NCBI GenBank assembly: GCA_905221605.1 | Contig: CAJNDS010002712.1 | Span: 325,001 to 389,000, forward strand | Direction of reading: 5' to 3' | DNA: 64,000 nucleotides | Source of the DNA: Symbiodinium natans | Lineage: Eukaryota > Sar > Dinophyceae > Suessiales > Symbiodiniaceae | In this document: positions 18,580-27,688 of the stretch, piece after piece | How the letters are laid out: each line of letters starts with the position of its first letter | Position numbering within the stretch: position 1 is the first letter of the stretch | Program-made: the position numbers and the translations under genes | The notes under the pieces: generated by a model | Database searches by the model: none | The model's input: only the letters and a program-made list of their open reading frames with translations | What the model was told of the DNA's origin: nothing

Positions 18580-18885
18580 TGCGGTTCTCTACCTTGGCTC
18601 TTGCTGAGGAGGTGTACAGTTTTCAGTTTAGGGTTTGGGGCACACATTGTACCAGACCACGTATATATCAAGGGTTTAACGAATCGCTTCGTACTGGTGT
18701 GTAAAAACTCCTGAACGGCATCCAGTCTCGTCGGGATACAACTTGTTGATGGCGATGCCGTTTTCGCGCGTTGAACCGGACATCCTACAGTTCATAGCTG
18801 AGGGGCTTTGTACGTGATTTAACGATTTTATCCTTAACTATAACTTTACAACTTCAACCCCGAAAACGCCACTCAAACTTCAGCC
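18580..18885. other. Gene B intron sequence
   Basis: Contains TTTAGGGTTTGGGG at about 18628 and AT-rich DNA at 18800-18870. No coding piece recognised between the lectin first third and the middle part. Confidence 0.4.
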
Positions 18886-18889
18886 AGCA

Positions 18890-19040
18890 GTTCAAATGGG
18901 CCCCGATGGCCATCGCTGTGCATATCTCCTCTGCACGGCGCCAGGTTTTCGGAGTGCAGTCACGTCCGCGCGCATAGCACCAGCCACCCACGCGACCCCA
19001 ACCCTCCGGGCAAATGTCAGCTGTCTCCGCCGACCTCAGT
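18890..19040 (-). CDS. C-type lectin domain, first third (gene B)
   Basis: CPEGWGRVGGWCYA followed by DCTPKTWRRAEEICTAMAIG and AHL, the N-terminal part of a C-type lectin fold with its first disulphide cysteines and W-x-x-A-E-x-x-C helix. Located directly 3' of the helix 1 exon. Confidence 0.65.
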
Positions 19041-19069
19041 ACTATGCCATGGTTCGCAAGTTCGCAAGT

Positions 19070-19252
19070 TCACGAGTCCTTGCAACGCACGCTCTGAGCC
19101 AGCTGCAGGTCGCTTTGAAGTAGGGCCTGGCTCAGCACGATGTGTAACGCAGCGGAACCACGGAGGCCGTCAACCGCTCGAGTGTCGAAACGCCCCTTGG
19201 CAAGAGTTGAAATCCGCAAAAGATAGAAGGACTGTGAAGAAACAGGAGACAC
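19070..19252 (-). CDS. Acyltransferase 3, first membrane exon (gene B)
   Basis: TRAVDGLRGSAALHIVLSQA is helix 1 of the family; the catalytic R-x10-H is R-x10-Q (CAG). The frame ends TGA after VRCKDS, presumably beyond the donor site. A start methionine is present at 19252 but upstream exons are possible. Confidence 0.55.
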   Translation of the reverse strand: MSPVSSQSFYLLRISTLAKGRFDTRAVDGLRGSAALHIVLSQALLQSDLQLAQSVRCKDS

Positions 19253-19254
19253 GT

Positions 19255-20000
19255 CTTGTTTGGGCCTTCAGAAGGTTCTACGGTCCTACCTCCTGGCCTT
19301 CCGCGACAAAAGCATATCTGGTGGCTGCCACAGTCGTCGCTGCTGTCAACAAGTCATGTGTCAGCGGCACGCTGGCATGCGGCGACGGTAGCTGCACTCA
19401 ATCCACGGCAAGTTTTGGCCAGCGAAGAACCTTTATAAAACAACCACAAGTCCCAGCTGCAGGGGCAAGATTTGTGTTGATAGGCCATTGCATGCACGCG
19501 ACCAAATTATCTTTGCAATTGCGGAATGTGGATTAGACAGGAACTCGCCTATGAGCTTTTCAGCTGCGAGGGAAAAACATGGCCTGTCGCAATGAATGGC
19601 GCCCCACCAAGTTAGGCTCAGGATTCAGCAGCTTACCCTACAACACTACCGCCTTTTTCGACGGCCTTGACCCTCCTCACAAGGAAAGCATGATGGTACC
19701 CCAAAGACCCCCAAAAAGGTGCATTTCCCTGTGGCCTTGACCCTTCTCACAGGAAAGCCAAAAGAGTTCCTTCTTCTTCGGCTTCTGCAAATCCAAAAGC
19801 CCCAAAACAGGCAGTGGCCTAGCCCAAGAGACAGGAAAGCAAGAAGGCACCTTATTCTGCTTCTGCTGATCCAAAAACCCCCAAAGAAGGGACCTTTTCC
19901 CTGCGTCCTTGCCAAGAGACACTCCTTACAGAAAAGCAAAAAGGTTTCTCGACCTACCTCTAGACTCGAAACATGATGGTCGCAAGTGCATGCAACCCTC
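19255..20000. repeat. Imperfect tandem repeats upstream of gene B
   Basis: At 19660-19980 two interleaved units recur: one with CCTTGACCCT..CACAGGAAAGC (19664, 19736) and one with CTTCTGC..ATCCAAAA (19780, 19860), spaced about 72 and 82 bp. They may be the 3' end of the adjacent retroelement. 19255-19650 has no recognised feature. Confidence 0.5.
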
Positions 20001-20305
20001 GCTCCCTTTTTTCACGGTGTTGCTTCAGGCGTCGGCAGTCAAAGAGAAGGCAGGCATGCGGCTGTGAGGCCCTGAGGCAGGGCATACAGCAGGCAGGGCT
20101 CTTTGACCTACTTTAGCGGCCTGAAGCATACCGGAACTAAGCTCGAGACCCCCACCGCGTGCGGTATGCGCCTTAGCTCAGGGCATTTGGGCGGCAGGCA
20201 GGAGGCAGGTCAGAGGCGGACCACTCAGTGGCTGGCACTCTTTTTGCTCACGCGGGCAGTGAGGGAGTCAATCTGGTGCCACGGGGCCTGTGGTGGCTGA
20301 AAGTC

Positions 20306-20777
20306 TCAGCATCCTATGCATGACGCAATATGGTGCAGGCTAAAGCGCTGGCGCTGGCCAGGCCGGTTGGCAACCGCGTCCAGGCGATCACGGCTGAGGG
20401 CATCCGCGAGGCCGTTTTTGACCCCGGGCTTGTGGGATGTCTGCAGGGTCACTGCATTCGAATGTGACCATGCTGCGACCAAGCGCAGAAAATGCGACAA
20501 AGGCCAGGCTGTGGTAAAAAGCTTGGCCAAGCCGGAAGCCGGCTAGTTGTGCAATTGTTTCGAAGCAGGCAATGTAGCGTTGAGGCTCTTTCGTGAGGAA
20601 AGGCCAGGCTGCGCGTATCTCCTGGATTGTCCAGACCTCGGAGAACCAGGCGAAGTCCTCACTAAGGGCAAACCAACCCCCTACACCCACCGTGTCCCCT
20701 TCCGCCATAGCGTCTGCCGCGGCCAGGCTTGCGCGCAAGTGAGGAATGCGTAGAGGCACGGCGGGGCAGAAAGCCAA
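20306..20777 (-). CDS. RNase H domain of element 2 (two frames)
   Basis: Frame 20777-20388 reads ADAMAEGDTVGVGGWFAL, like the first aspartate strand of RNase H (T-D-A-x-x-x-G-x-G-G-W), then FSEVWTIQEIRAAWPFL with the helix glutamate region. Frame 20530-20306 completes it with TLQTSHKPGVKNGLADALSR, the usual H-x-P-G-x-x-N-x-x-A-D-x-L-S-R end. One frameshift near 20450 separates them. It would remove RNA from the hybrid during reverse transcription. Confidence 0.65.
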
Positions 20778-21340
20778 GCATTGCAGGAGCCAGTGAATGA
20801 TGCCTTGCTCTCATTTCGGAGCACAATTCGCTGCGCTTCCGGGTCCGCCACCCGCAACCAGGTGACTGCTGCAGAGGCAGGCACGGGGGGCAAGTCTGCT
20901 TTGCAGCGGACGAGGCGACCTTGGCATTCAATGATGCGGGCATTTATTGGCAGAGATAGTGCAGGCACCTCGCTGGTAATGACCCCTTTGGAATTGAGAG
21001 CAAATAGCAACTGTTGCCATAGGCGGGCCGGCACGCTATACATGGTTCCTGGAGGGCTGTGCAGGTCCGAGTACAGCGGTGCCGTAAAGGCTCGAAGGTG
21101 CGTGCTCAGGCTGGTGGCCCACATGAGGAGGCCCAGGCAGCTCTCCAGGTCTTTGCGATGCACATGTCTGGACTCACGTAAGCCTTGCAGTTGTTGCTTG
21201 AGCTTGTCTAATTTGGTCGTCTGGAGCTCAACCGTTTCGGCCCGAAAGTTAAACTTCCAGCCGCACCAAACGAGGCCATCTCCAAGGCAGGCCTTTTTCC
21301 AAGAAATGGGGACTTGGAGGATGGTCAGGCAGGCAACCAT
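20681..21340 (-). CDS. RT thumb/connection of element 2
   Basis: LQVPISWKKACLGDGLVWCG and WKFNF continue the RT directly after the YVDD palm motif of the preceding frame, with which it overlaps by 92 bp in another register. RKDLESCLGLLMWATSLSTH and LRAFTAPLYSDL follow as the thumb/connection. The methionine at 21340 is internal. The register change lies near 21340-21360, around CTGAAACCAATTTGCC. Confidence 0.7.
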   Translation of the reverse strand: MVACLTILQVPISWKKACLGDGLVWCGWKFNFRAETVELQTTKLDKLKQQLQGLRESRHVHRKDLESCLGLLMWATSLSTHLRAFTAPLYSDLHSPPGTMYSVPARLWQQLLFALNSKGVITSEVPALSLPINARIIECQGRLVRCKADLPPVPASAAVTWLRVADPEAQRIVLRNESKASFTGSCNAWLSAPPCLYAFLTCAQAWPRQTLWRKGTRWV

Positions 21341-23324
21341 TAAGGCAAATTGGTTTCAGGATGACAGGCCTGTGCAGGTTGGCCAGCAGGTCATCTACGT
21401 ATAGCCAAAGGCGGTGAGGCTGTGCAGCCATGAAGCCATGAAGGAGGCGGACAAGGACGCCCCCGAGGCGTTGCCACCAGTATGCTGAGAACCTGGCCCC
21501 GAAATGGCAGACTTTGTAATAATACAGCTTTCCCTGGAAACGAAAAAGCAAGAGGCCGCGGTCAGAGGCCTTTACCATGACTCGCTTGTGGGCCGCCTTA
21601 ACATCAAGGCTGGCTCCTAGCCATAGGCCATGTGCGTCCTCGGGCTGGAAGGCAGATCTGACGTCTGCAGCCGAAGGCAAGACGACCTTTTCGGGAAGGC
21701 AGCAGGAGGGATTAACTTGACACACCGTGCTGTCCAGCACGAGGCGCGGGTCTTTGCCTTCGGCAGTGACTACGTTAAGCTTCCCTACTGCTATACCTTG
21801 AGGCCAGGCCAGGCGTGCATCGGCCTCGGAGCCCTGGAACAACTCGACCCAACCATTGGCTATTTCGGAGTCGATTAGGCTTTGTGTAAGGTCGGGCTCT
21901 GCTTCTGCGGGCTTCCAGTTCCCTTGACAGGCCTCCAGGGGCAGGCGCAGGGGGTGTGCGTCTGGCACATGAGGCCATTGGTGGCTAGAAGGCAGGGCCT
22001 CAAAGACTCCTGTTGGCGCGCCTTCTTTGAGAATCTCCAAAAGCGCGAAGTCTGGATCGTCAAGGGCTTTGGCAAAGAATTGCATAAGGTTGAGGCGAAA
22101 GGGCTGGCCGACCTGAGTCTTGTCTAGCTTTTCAGAGTATGCCTCCTGCAGGCAGGCTTTGAGAAGGTTTTGATGATGCTCAGGCGGGATAGGGTGGTCC
22201 GGACGGCCCGAGGCAATGCTCGCTGCGATTTGCCTCGGCAGGTCATGAGCTAGCAGGTAGCGCTGCATGCGTTCTGAAAAAGCTGTGAGAGCATTTACGC
22301 CTTGAGGGTGGGTCCAGTCCGCTGAGCTGTACCATCCTGCGCCATCACAGACTGGCGCTCGGGACCCACGCGGAAGCACGGCAGGCTGTGCCGGTTGTCC
22401 ATTGAACGGTAAAGGCATGAAGTCTTGTGGGCCTCTGGGCCAGGCGTTGCAAAATGTGCGGACCAGTGCTGCGGCAAGAGGCTGAGGGTACTGCGCCGAG
22501 GAAGCGGAGGCAAAGGCGCCATCGTGCGTGCGCTTGCCCACAAACTTTGGGTGCTTGGCCTGGTGCGTGCAGCGGGCGGCAAGCTGAGATATGCGAGGGT
22601 CGTTCGAGGCAAAGGCCCATGATTTTTGCAGCATGAGACCGAATTCGCACGAGTCCACCCAGGCAATGGTGGCATTAAAGGCTCGCAAAAGTTGTTGGGC
22701 TGAAGGCTCTAGCCAAGCCAGGCTTGTCGGAGGCTGCTCCAGCACAAAGGAACCTCCCATGGTGGCACCAGCCGTTGCTAGCTGATGCGCCCTGGAGTGA
22801 ATTTCCTGGCTGGTTTTAACTTCCTCGCATTGGCGAGAGTTGAGTCCGGGCAGGCCATTAAGGTATGCATGGGTTCTCAAGGGTGGAGGACCACCTGGCT
22901 TGAGTCTGCAGAGGCTATACGGCCCGCATGGCGGGGCCAGGCACAGGAGGTCGACCTTACCTGACCAGCACAGGGTCAGAAGGGACTGAAAAATCTGGTC
23001 GTCCAGGATGTCTAAGCTGATATCCCTGCGCATATCGAATGGCTGGAAGCAAGGCACCCCCATTTCTTGTGCTGCCGAGGCCACTGGCGCATTGCGGCCG
23101 GAAAAAACGCCCAGCAAGGCTCTCAGGGGCTTGGGACGGTGCCCAGAAAAAGGCGAAGGCATATCGGTAGAAGGCGGCCGGTTTACATGAGGGTTGATCC
23201 AAACAATATGCGGAGCAACCCTCTGCCCTGAGATCGCAGGCTTGAGCCGGCGCTCTGGTAGCGGGGGCGGAACTGGCGCAACTGCTGAAGCCTGGCGTTG
23301 CGGCAGAGCGGATGTGGGAGGCAT
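21249..23324 (-). CDS. Methyltransferase-like plus reverse transcriptase polyprotein (element 2)
   Basis: A 691-residue frame. Residues 67-295 form a methyltransferase-like domain: LLGVFSGRNAP (71-81), LCLAPPCGPYS (127-137) with an intact P-P-C, VLEQPPTSLAW (194-204) and a C-E-F-G motif at 226-229. The layout resembles cytosine-C5 DNA methyltransferases (motifs I, IV, VI), though identity is too low to claim activity. RT fingers and palm follow: DPRLVLDSTVCQVNP (525-539), LDVKAAHKRV (573-582) and LYVDDLLANL (641-650) with both catalytic aspartates. The protein continues in the overlapping frame at 21340. Methyltransferase ahead of RT is unusual; DIRS elements normally carry an adenine-type enzyme after RT. 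Confidence 0.8.
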   Translation of the reverse strand: MPPTSALPQRQASAVAPVPPPLPERRLKPAISGQRVAPHIVWINPHVNRPPSTDMPSPFSGHRPKPLRALLGVFSGRNAPVASAAQEMGVPCFQPFDMRRDISLDILDDQIFQSLLTLCWSGKVDLLCLAPPCGPYSLCRLKPGGPPPLRTHAYLNGLPGLNSRQCEEVKTSQEIHSRAHQLATAGATMGGSFVLEQPPTSLAWLEPSAQQLLRAFNATIAWVDSCEFGLMLQKSWAFASNDPRISQLAARCTHQAKHPKFVGKRTHDGAFASASSAQYPQPLAAALVRTFCNAWPRGPQDFMPLPFNGQPAQPAVLPRGSRAPVCDGAGWYSSADWTHPQGVNALTAFSERMQRYLLAHDLPRQIAASIASGRPDHPIPPEHHQNLLKACLQEAYSEKLDKTQVGQPFRLNLMQFFAKALDDPDFALLEILKEGAPTGVFEALPSSHQWPHVPDAHPLRLPLEACQGNWKPAEAEPDLTQSLIDSEIANGWVELFQGSEADARLAWPQGIAVGKLNVVTAEGKDPRLVLDSTVCQVNPSCCLPEKVVLPSAADVRSAFQPEDAHGLWLGASLDVKAAHKRVMVKASDRGLLLFRFQGKLYYYKVCHFGARFSAYWWQRLGGVLVRLLHGFMAAQPHRLWLYVDDLLANLHRPVILKPICLNGCLPDHPPSPHFLEKGLPWRWPRLVRLEV

Positions 23325-23673
23325 TGGCAGGACCTGGAACCTGAGGCTGAGGCACGGAGGCTGTATGTGGCGTGGTGATGCGGGCGACTCCCACGTCTGG
23401 CGTGCTCAGGGTGTTGACTGGCAGTTCACTGGCAGGTGTCTGTGGCGAATCTGAAACAGGAGTATTTACGGGCCTGCTGGGAAACACGGGCTTAGAGGGC
23501 CTAGAAACCGAAGGGGTTAGGGCATCAGCAGGCCGGCTGTCGCTGAGTTCGCTCGGGCGAGCGAGGGGCAGCTCCTTGTCATGAGGGCAGGCAGAACGCG
23601 AGGAAACCGTAGGCTGCTTGGCTTCAGTAATGCGTGCGGCAGAAGGCGTGGCCTCCCCGAGGAAGCAGTCCAA
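22957..23673 (-). CDS. Pro/Ser-rich linker ahead of the element 2 polyprotein
   Basis: A 238-residue frame overlapping the next frame by 368 bp in another register. Its first 115 residues are rich in Ser, Pro and Thr (SRPSKPVFPSRPVNTPVSDS). Only the part upstream of about 23324 is likely to be translated, as an N-terminal extension of the polyprotein, after a frame change. The rest is the shadow of the methyltransferase-like domain. Confidence 0.4.
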   Translation of the reverse strand: MDCFLGEATPSAARITEAKQPTVSSRSACPHDKELPLARPSELSDSRPADALTPSVSRPSKPVFPSRPVNTPVSDSPQTPASELPVNTLSTPDVGVARITTPHTASVPQPQVPGPANASHIRSAATPGFSSCASSAPATRAPAQACDLRAEGCSAYCLDQPSCKPAAFYRYAFAFFWAPSQAPESLAGRFFRPQCASGLGSTRNGGALLPAIRYAQGYQLRHPGRPDFSVPSDPVLVR

Positions 23674-23706
23674 GGGATGTATGGAGGCAACTGATCCCGG
23701 ACTGTT

Positions 23707-24856
23707 TCAGGTTTTGGGCTTCGGATGGTCTGAGGCGGCGTGGTCTTTGTGGCAACCTTTGATGGCGCACACGTGAGCGAACTTGCAATCAGGCAGGCGG
23801 CAAGCGTTAGATTGAAACCGCCGACATATGGGCTTGCCTTTGAAGGAGGAGGCCCAGTTTTGTGGGAGATTTTGGATCACCCCTTTCCCTTTGCCTTTGT
23901 CCTTCAGGCGGGGCCTGTCTTTGTCTGCTTTATCTGGGTGGGCCGGTGGGTCGGGCGTCTTTCTCTTGGTTGGCGAAGGCGTGCTGGGCTTTTTTGGAGG
24001 AGGGGGCTGAGGAGGCAGGCGGGGTCTAAGTTGAAGCAGGCTGTGCAGATCCCCTCGCATCACTGTGACCTCGTGGAGGGCATCATCTAAGGTCCAGTTT
24101 TGGGCAACCAAGTCAGAAATAACCTGCCACATCTTCTTATCTGCGGCAAGCAGTTCTGCTGTGTTAGGCGTACGGAGGCCCAGGGCAGGGTCCGGCGAGG
24201 CAAAGCAAAGGTCTCGAACCTTTTTGTCGAAGGCTTTAAGGTTGGCGAGGTGTGCTGCGCCGCAAAGCGCCCAGGCGTTCCGGAAGACTTGCTGGACTCG
24301 CTCCAACCAGGCAGTGCTGAGGCGCATATGATCGACAGGCATCTCCGGCGTGTCGTCGAAGAAGGCCGAGGCAAGGATTTGCGCTTCTGTTCGGATAGGC
24401 TTGGAGCTCTTGGCTTCAATGGACTCCTGGTACTGGCGGGCAGACAGCCTGTACTGCCAGGGTATCCATTTGGGCCGTTGGCCAGGCTTGAGGCTGAAAT
24501 GGATAAGGCTGAGGAGGCGAATGCTAGGCATGGAGTCTTGATCGAGCAATTCTCCCGGATAGTTCGTGCGGAAGGTGTCCTGCATCTGCTGGACTGACTC
24601 AGGCGTAAGGCGGGGAGGCCGGTGTTCTGCCCAGGTATTCGGCTGGGAGGCTGGAGCCGAGGCGGCCGCGGCGGAGGCAGAGGCAGGGGCCGAGGCCCTC
24701 ATGAGCGTATGCGCGGTATCTAGGATGAAAACCCCAGGCAAAGTCCGCCACTGAAGCAAACCCCGAGGCCGATATCTGGGCCACGAAATGCTCGTGGACC
24801 TGATGCTCGGCCAACAATTGTGCGAGGGAGGACGGGCTTTCCAAGGGAAGGGACAT
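23707..24856 (-). CDS. Gag protein of element 2 with CCCH zinc fingers
   Basis: Main frame 24759-23707 (350 residues). Residues 120-240 are helical Gag-like sequence (WLERVQQVFRNAWALCGAAH, NLKAFDKKVRDLC). A proline/lysine-rich linker (KGKGKGVIQ) follows, then the C-terminus has CRRFQSNACRLPDCKFAH, a C-x7-C-x4-C-x3-H zinc finger, and a second half-motif CAIKGCHKDH. An 85-residue frame at 24856-24599 (start MSLPLESPSSLAQLL) supplies a probable N-terminus in another register. Role: RNA packaging and particle assembly. Confidence 0.7.
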
Positions 24857-24859
24857 GTT

Positions 24860-25155
24860 GCTGCGTGAGCCGAAATGTTAGCTAGGCACCAACGGCAGGC
24901 TGTTCATTGAGCTCAAACATGGAGCTGCGTGTCTGAGAGGCTGAGGGCCTGGCTGGTCGCGTACCTAGGCAGGTTTGCACGGGTTACAGGAAAAGTTGAG
25001 GGATTGGGTGTTTGGGAAGGGGCAGGCAGTGCGGTCAGTCTGTTTCTCAGGCGGCAGCTAAGCCAGGCACGTGTCGGCCAACAAGACACAGGGCTTGCGT
25101 TTGCAAAGGAGGCTACTAGGCGGGTCTTCAATTGTGAAGGCAGCCGCCGACAAAC
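24860..25155. other. Spacer between element 2 recombinase and Gag
   Basis: About 300 bp with the AGGC bias but no coding motif. It occupies the same place as the 5013-5406 spacer of element 1 and is the natural place to look for a circle junction or terminal repeat. Confidence 0.35.
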
Positions 25156-25158
25156 GCG

Positions 25159-27180
25159 TCACGCGTGCACCGCTCCCCATGGCCCGTTCTGCATGAAAAC
25201 GCATTGCTCTGAACAGAGGGCGGCGGACGACTCTTGCTCCGAGTCCGAGGAGAGCACGAATGCAGCGGCACGCTCCACCTCCCAGGCTTCCTCGTCGGAT
25301 TCAGGGGGCTGAGCTTGCGGGGTGGGATCAGGCTTCCGTGATTCCAACTGCTGGGCGATTTCTCTGCGTAGAAGGAACCTGTCAAGGCCTGGAGGCAGAT
25401 TTGGCAGATACAGAGCTGAGGGCAAGGCTGTCCTCGGAACTGTGAAGGAGGCTTCCAGGGTCGGAGCCTGCCCTCCCCGGGCTATGGGGCGCGTGGGACG
25501 CCAACCTTTGGCGCATGCCGAGATGACCTGGGATTGCACCCAGAGGGCGTCGATTGTGTCGTCCCGGCCATACAGGGACACACTGTCTTTGTGATGTCCT
25601 TGCTTTCTCCTGGGATCCGAGGCAAGACGGAGTTGTGCAGAGGCGCTTAGAAGGCCCACCTTGAGGCAGTGCACTGTGAAGGCTAAGGCTTCCTCTTGCG
25701 TGGCTGGGGGCACCCCGGAGGGAGGGAGGAGCTGCAAGGCCCAACGTAGGGCAGGCAAGGCCTGGCTGTAGGCCATTGGCAATTGGAAAACGAAGGGGTC
25801 TGAGGCAGGCAAGGCCAGACCAGGAAGAACAGGAAGCAGGAAGTCCGGCTCCGCCAAGGGGCCCCAAAAGGCTTGGGTCGCTGACCAGCTGCGTTGCAGC
25901 TCCGTCAACCAGGCTACGACCCATGATGAGGCAATGTCTCTGCCAGTGAGGCCAAAGGGGTTGACGGCAAAAGGCTGGCCCCTGTTTGTGGTTTTTGTTG
26001 CGTAACAAACACCCCTCAAGGCATGTGTGGAAAGGCTGAGGGAAGAGAGGCGAATCCGCTGCATGTCGCCGAACCTGAGGCTTGCCCAAAAGGCCAACAA
26101 GAAGGCGCCCAGCAGGAGGCGGAGTTGTGGTGCTGTAGATTTGAGGCACACTATGAGTTCCCAGGCAGCCACTGCGGCCAGAGGCAGAGGCAAGGCTTCT
26201 TTGCGGTCCTTGGGGACGGCATCGGCGCGGAAGGCAGCAATGAGCTTGTTGTTGAGCAAGGCTTGAAGTGCAGGCATTTGGGCATGGGCGGCCAACCACG
26301 TCAAGGCCTTGATGGTTTGCTTAGGGCTTGAACGGCAGATTTCCCTGTCTTCCACCTTCCCTAAACGAGCAGTTTCCAGGAAGTCTGCGAGGAATGCCAG
26401 GGACAGGCTCGACAGCGTCTGACCTTGCGCCAGAACGAAATCAACAAACTTGGAGGCGATGGAGAGGTAGCACTCCAGGGTTCCCGGCTGGAAGGCTGCA
26501 ATTGCCGTTGCCAAGTGCGTATCTTTATTTGACGAGCACTCCAGTTCCTTCATGAGGTCTGAAGCCTGTCCAATAAGAAGAACAAGCTCTTTCCAAGACC
26601 TGAGGCATGATTGTTTCCTTTTGCTCAACAAAGTGGAGGAGGTGGAGAAGGAGGCGGCGGCCGCAGAGGATGCGTGGGGCTGAGGTGGCCGAAAAGGCGG
26701 GCTGTGGCGTGGGTGCTCCAAGGACTGACCCACGGTGGGATCCCGAGCTGCAAGATGCTCCAAGGATTGTCCCCTCGTGGCGTCCCGAGCTGCATGCGAG
26801 GGCGGTGGCGTGTGGCGGGGTTGCAGGCTTCGGGGAGGTGGTCTAGTTTGAGGCTTTGGCAGGCCTGGCAGGGAAGGCTGCGAGGGCGGGTTTCCCCGGG
26901 AAAAAGGATCGGGCAAGGGAAGGCCTCCCTTTGGTAGAGGTGGCTGACAAGGCGGGGAGACCCGATGCTTAGCAACGGCTCCCTCCGATGCGCAGGGGCA
27001 TGATCTGGGCCTTTTCAAGGTATCGACCGAGAAGGGGGCTTTTGTGGGAGGCCGGGGCTGAAAGAGAGGCGCAGTCAGACCCTTGTGTGCCGTGTCAGAT
27101 TCCGATGCCTTACTGGTCAGGGGCAGCCAGTACTGAAGCAGGTCCGAACCCCTCGCATCCCTGCTCGGACGCTGGCCCAC
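25159..27180 (-). CDS. Tyrosine recombinase of DIRS-like element 2
   Basis: An intact 673-residue frame. Residues 30-180 are a low-complexity Pro/Ser/His region; 185-330 the helical core-binding domain; about 340-560 the catalytic domain. Active-site residues: Arg369 in ASLRFGDMQRIR, Lys396 in YATKTTNR, His504 with Lys507 in TVHCLKVGLL, His529/530 in KQGHHKD and Tyr537 in LYGRDD. As in element 1, H-x-x-R is H-x-x-K. The C-terminal tail is acidic (SDSEQESSA). It lies 5' of Gag, with the Cys/His ORF further upstream. Confidence 0.85.
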   Translation of the reverse strand: MGQRPSRDARGSDLLQYWLPLTSKASESDTAHKGLTAPLFQPRPPTKAPFSVDTLKRPRSCPCASEGAVAKHRVSPPCQPPLPKGGLPLPDPFSRGNPPSQPSLPGLPKPQTRPPPRSLQPRHTPPPSHAARDATRGQSLEHLAARDPTVGQSLEHPRHSPPFRPPQPHASSAAAASFSTSSTLLSKRKQSCLRSWKELVLLIGQASDLMKELECSSNKDTHLATAIAAFQPGTLECYLSIASKFVDFVLAQGQTLSSLSLAFLADFLETARLGKVEDREICRSSPKQTIKALTWLAAHAQMPALQALLNNKLIAAFRADAVPKDRKEALPLPLAAVAAWELIVCLKSTAPQLRLLLGAFLLAFWASLRFGDMQRIRLSSLSLSTHALRGVCYATKTTNRGQPFAVNPFGLTGRDIASSWVVAWLTELQRSWSATQAFWGPLAEPDFLLPVLPGLALPASDPFVFQLPMAYSQALPALRWALQLLPPSGVPPATQEEALAFTVHCLKVGLLSASAQLRLASDPRRKQGHHKDSVSLYGRDDTIDALWVQSQVISACAKGWRPTRPIARGGQAPTLEASFTVPRTALPSALYLPNLPPGLDRFLLRREIAQQLESRKPDPTPQAQPPESDEEAWEVERAAAFVLSSDSEQESSAALCSEQCVFMQNGPWGAVHA

Positions 27181-27184
27181 AGGA

Positions 27185-27685
27185 GGACCTGAGATCTCTG
27201 ATGCAGGGGAGAGGTCCCGGTCTTCCCAAGACCCAGGGGTCAGCCAACCCCCGAAAGGATCGGCAGGGTGTTCCGAAACATCTCCACGAGTCTGACATAG
27301 GGAAAGGCAGCAAAAACGGGGGGGGAACCAGGATTAGGATCTGAACGGCTGCGGAAGTGCGAACCTGGAACAAGGGCACAACAGGCTGCGCGCACATGCT
27401 AATAGCATTCGAAGAAAGGGCTGGGCCGAAGATGTCGAAGACGAGGATGAGGGGAACCTGTCGGGCGAGAAAACAACGACAACATGCAAGGCTCGGGCTA
27501 GGGCAGAAAATGGGGGAGGGGCCAAGGGCATACAGCTACATGCAACCAAAGGCTTTTGTCCGATGCGGCCAAAGGCTCCGGCCGGTCTGTGCAGAGCCGA
27601 GCGCAAAAGTGCTCGACGGCATCAGGCGCAAACAGCAAATGAGGCTGGCTGTGGAGGCCGCAGGCGAGTCTTCTGAATTGCTGAG
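27185..27685. other. Spacer inside element 2
   Basis: About 500 bp between the Cys/His ORF and the recombinase. Short frames on both strands are shadows. Contains a G run (CGGGGGGGGAACC at about 27316). No recognised feature. Confidence 0.3.
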
Positions 27686-27688
27686 GCT

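Larger units (their letters stand above)
16279..19252 (-). other. Gene B: paralogous acyltransferase 3 / C-type lectin gene
   Basis: Same piece order as gene A on the minus strand: helix 1 with R-x10-Q (19252-19070), lectin first third (19040-18890), lectin middle and last thirds (18425-18185), short SVEAQL exon (18125-18030), helices 2-4 (17610-17310), central membrane exon (17304-16510) and last helix with ERPVSRR ending at a TGA (16281-16279). It is 5' of gene A in the direction of transcription, so this is a head-to-tail tandem pair. The helix 1 frame ends in a TGA after CKDS, which is probably intronic. Expression untested. Confidence 0.6.
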
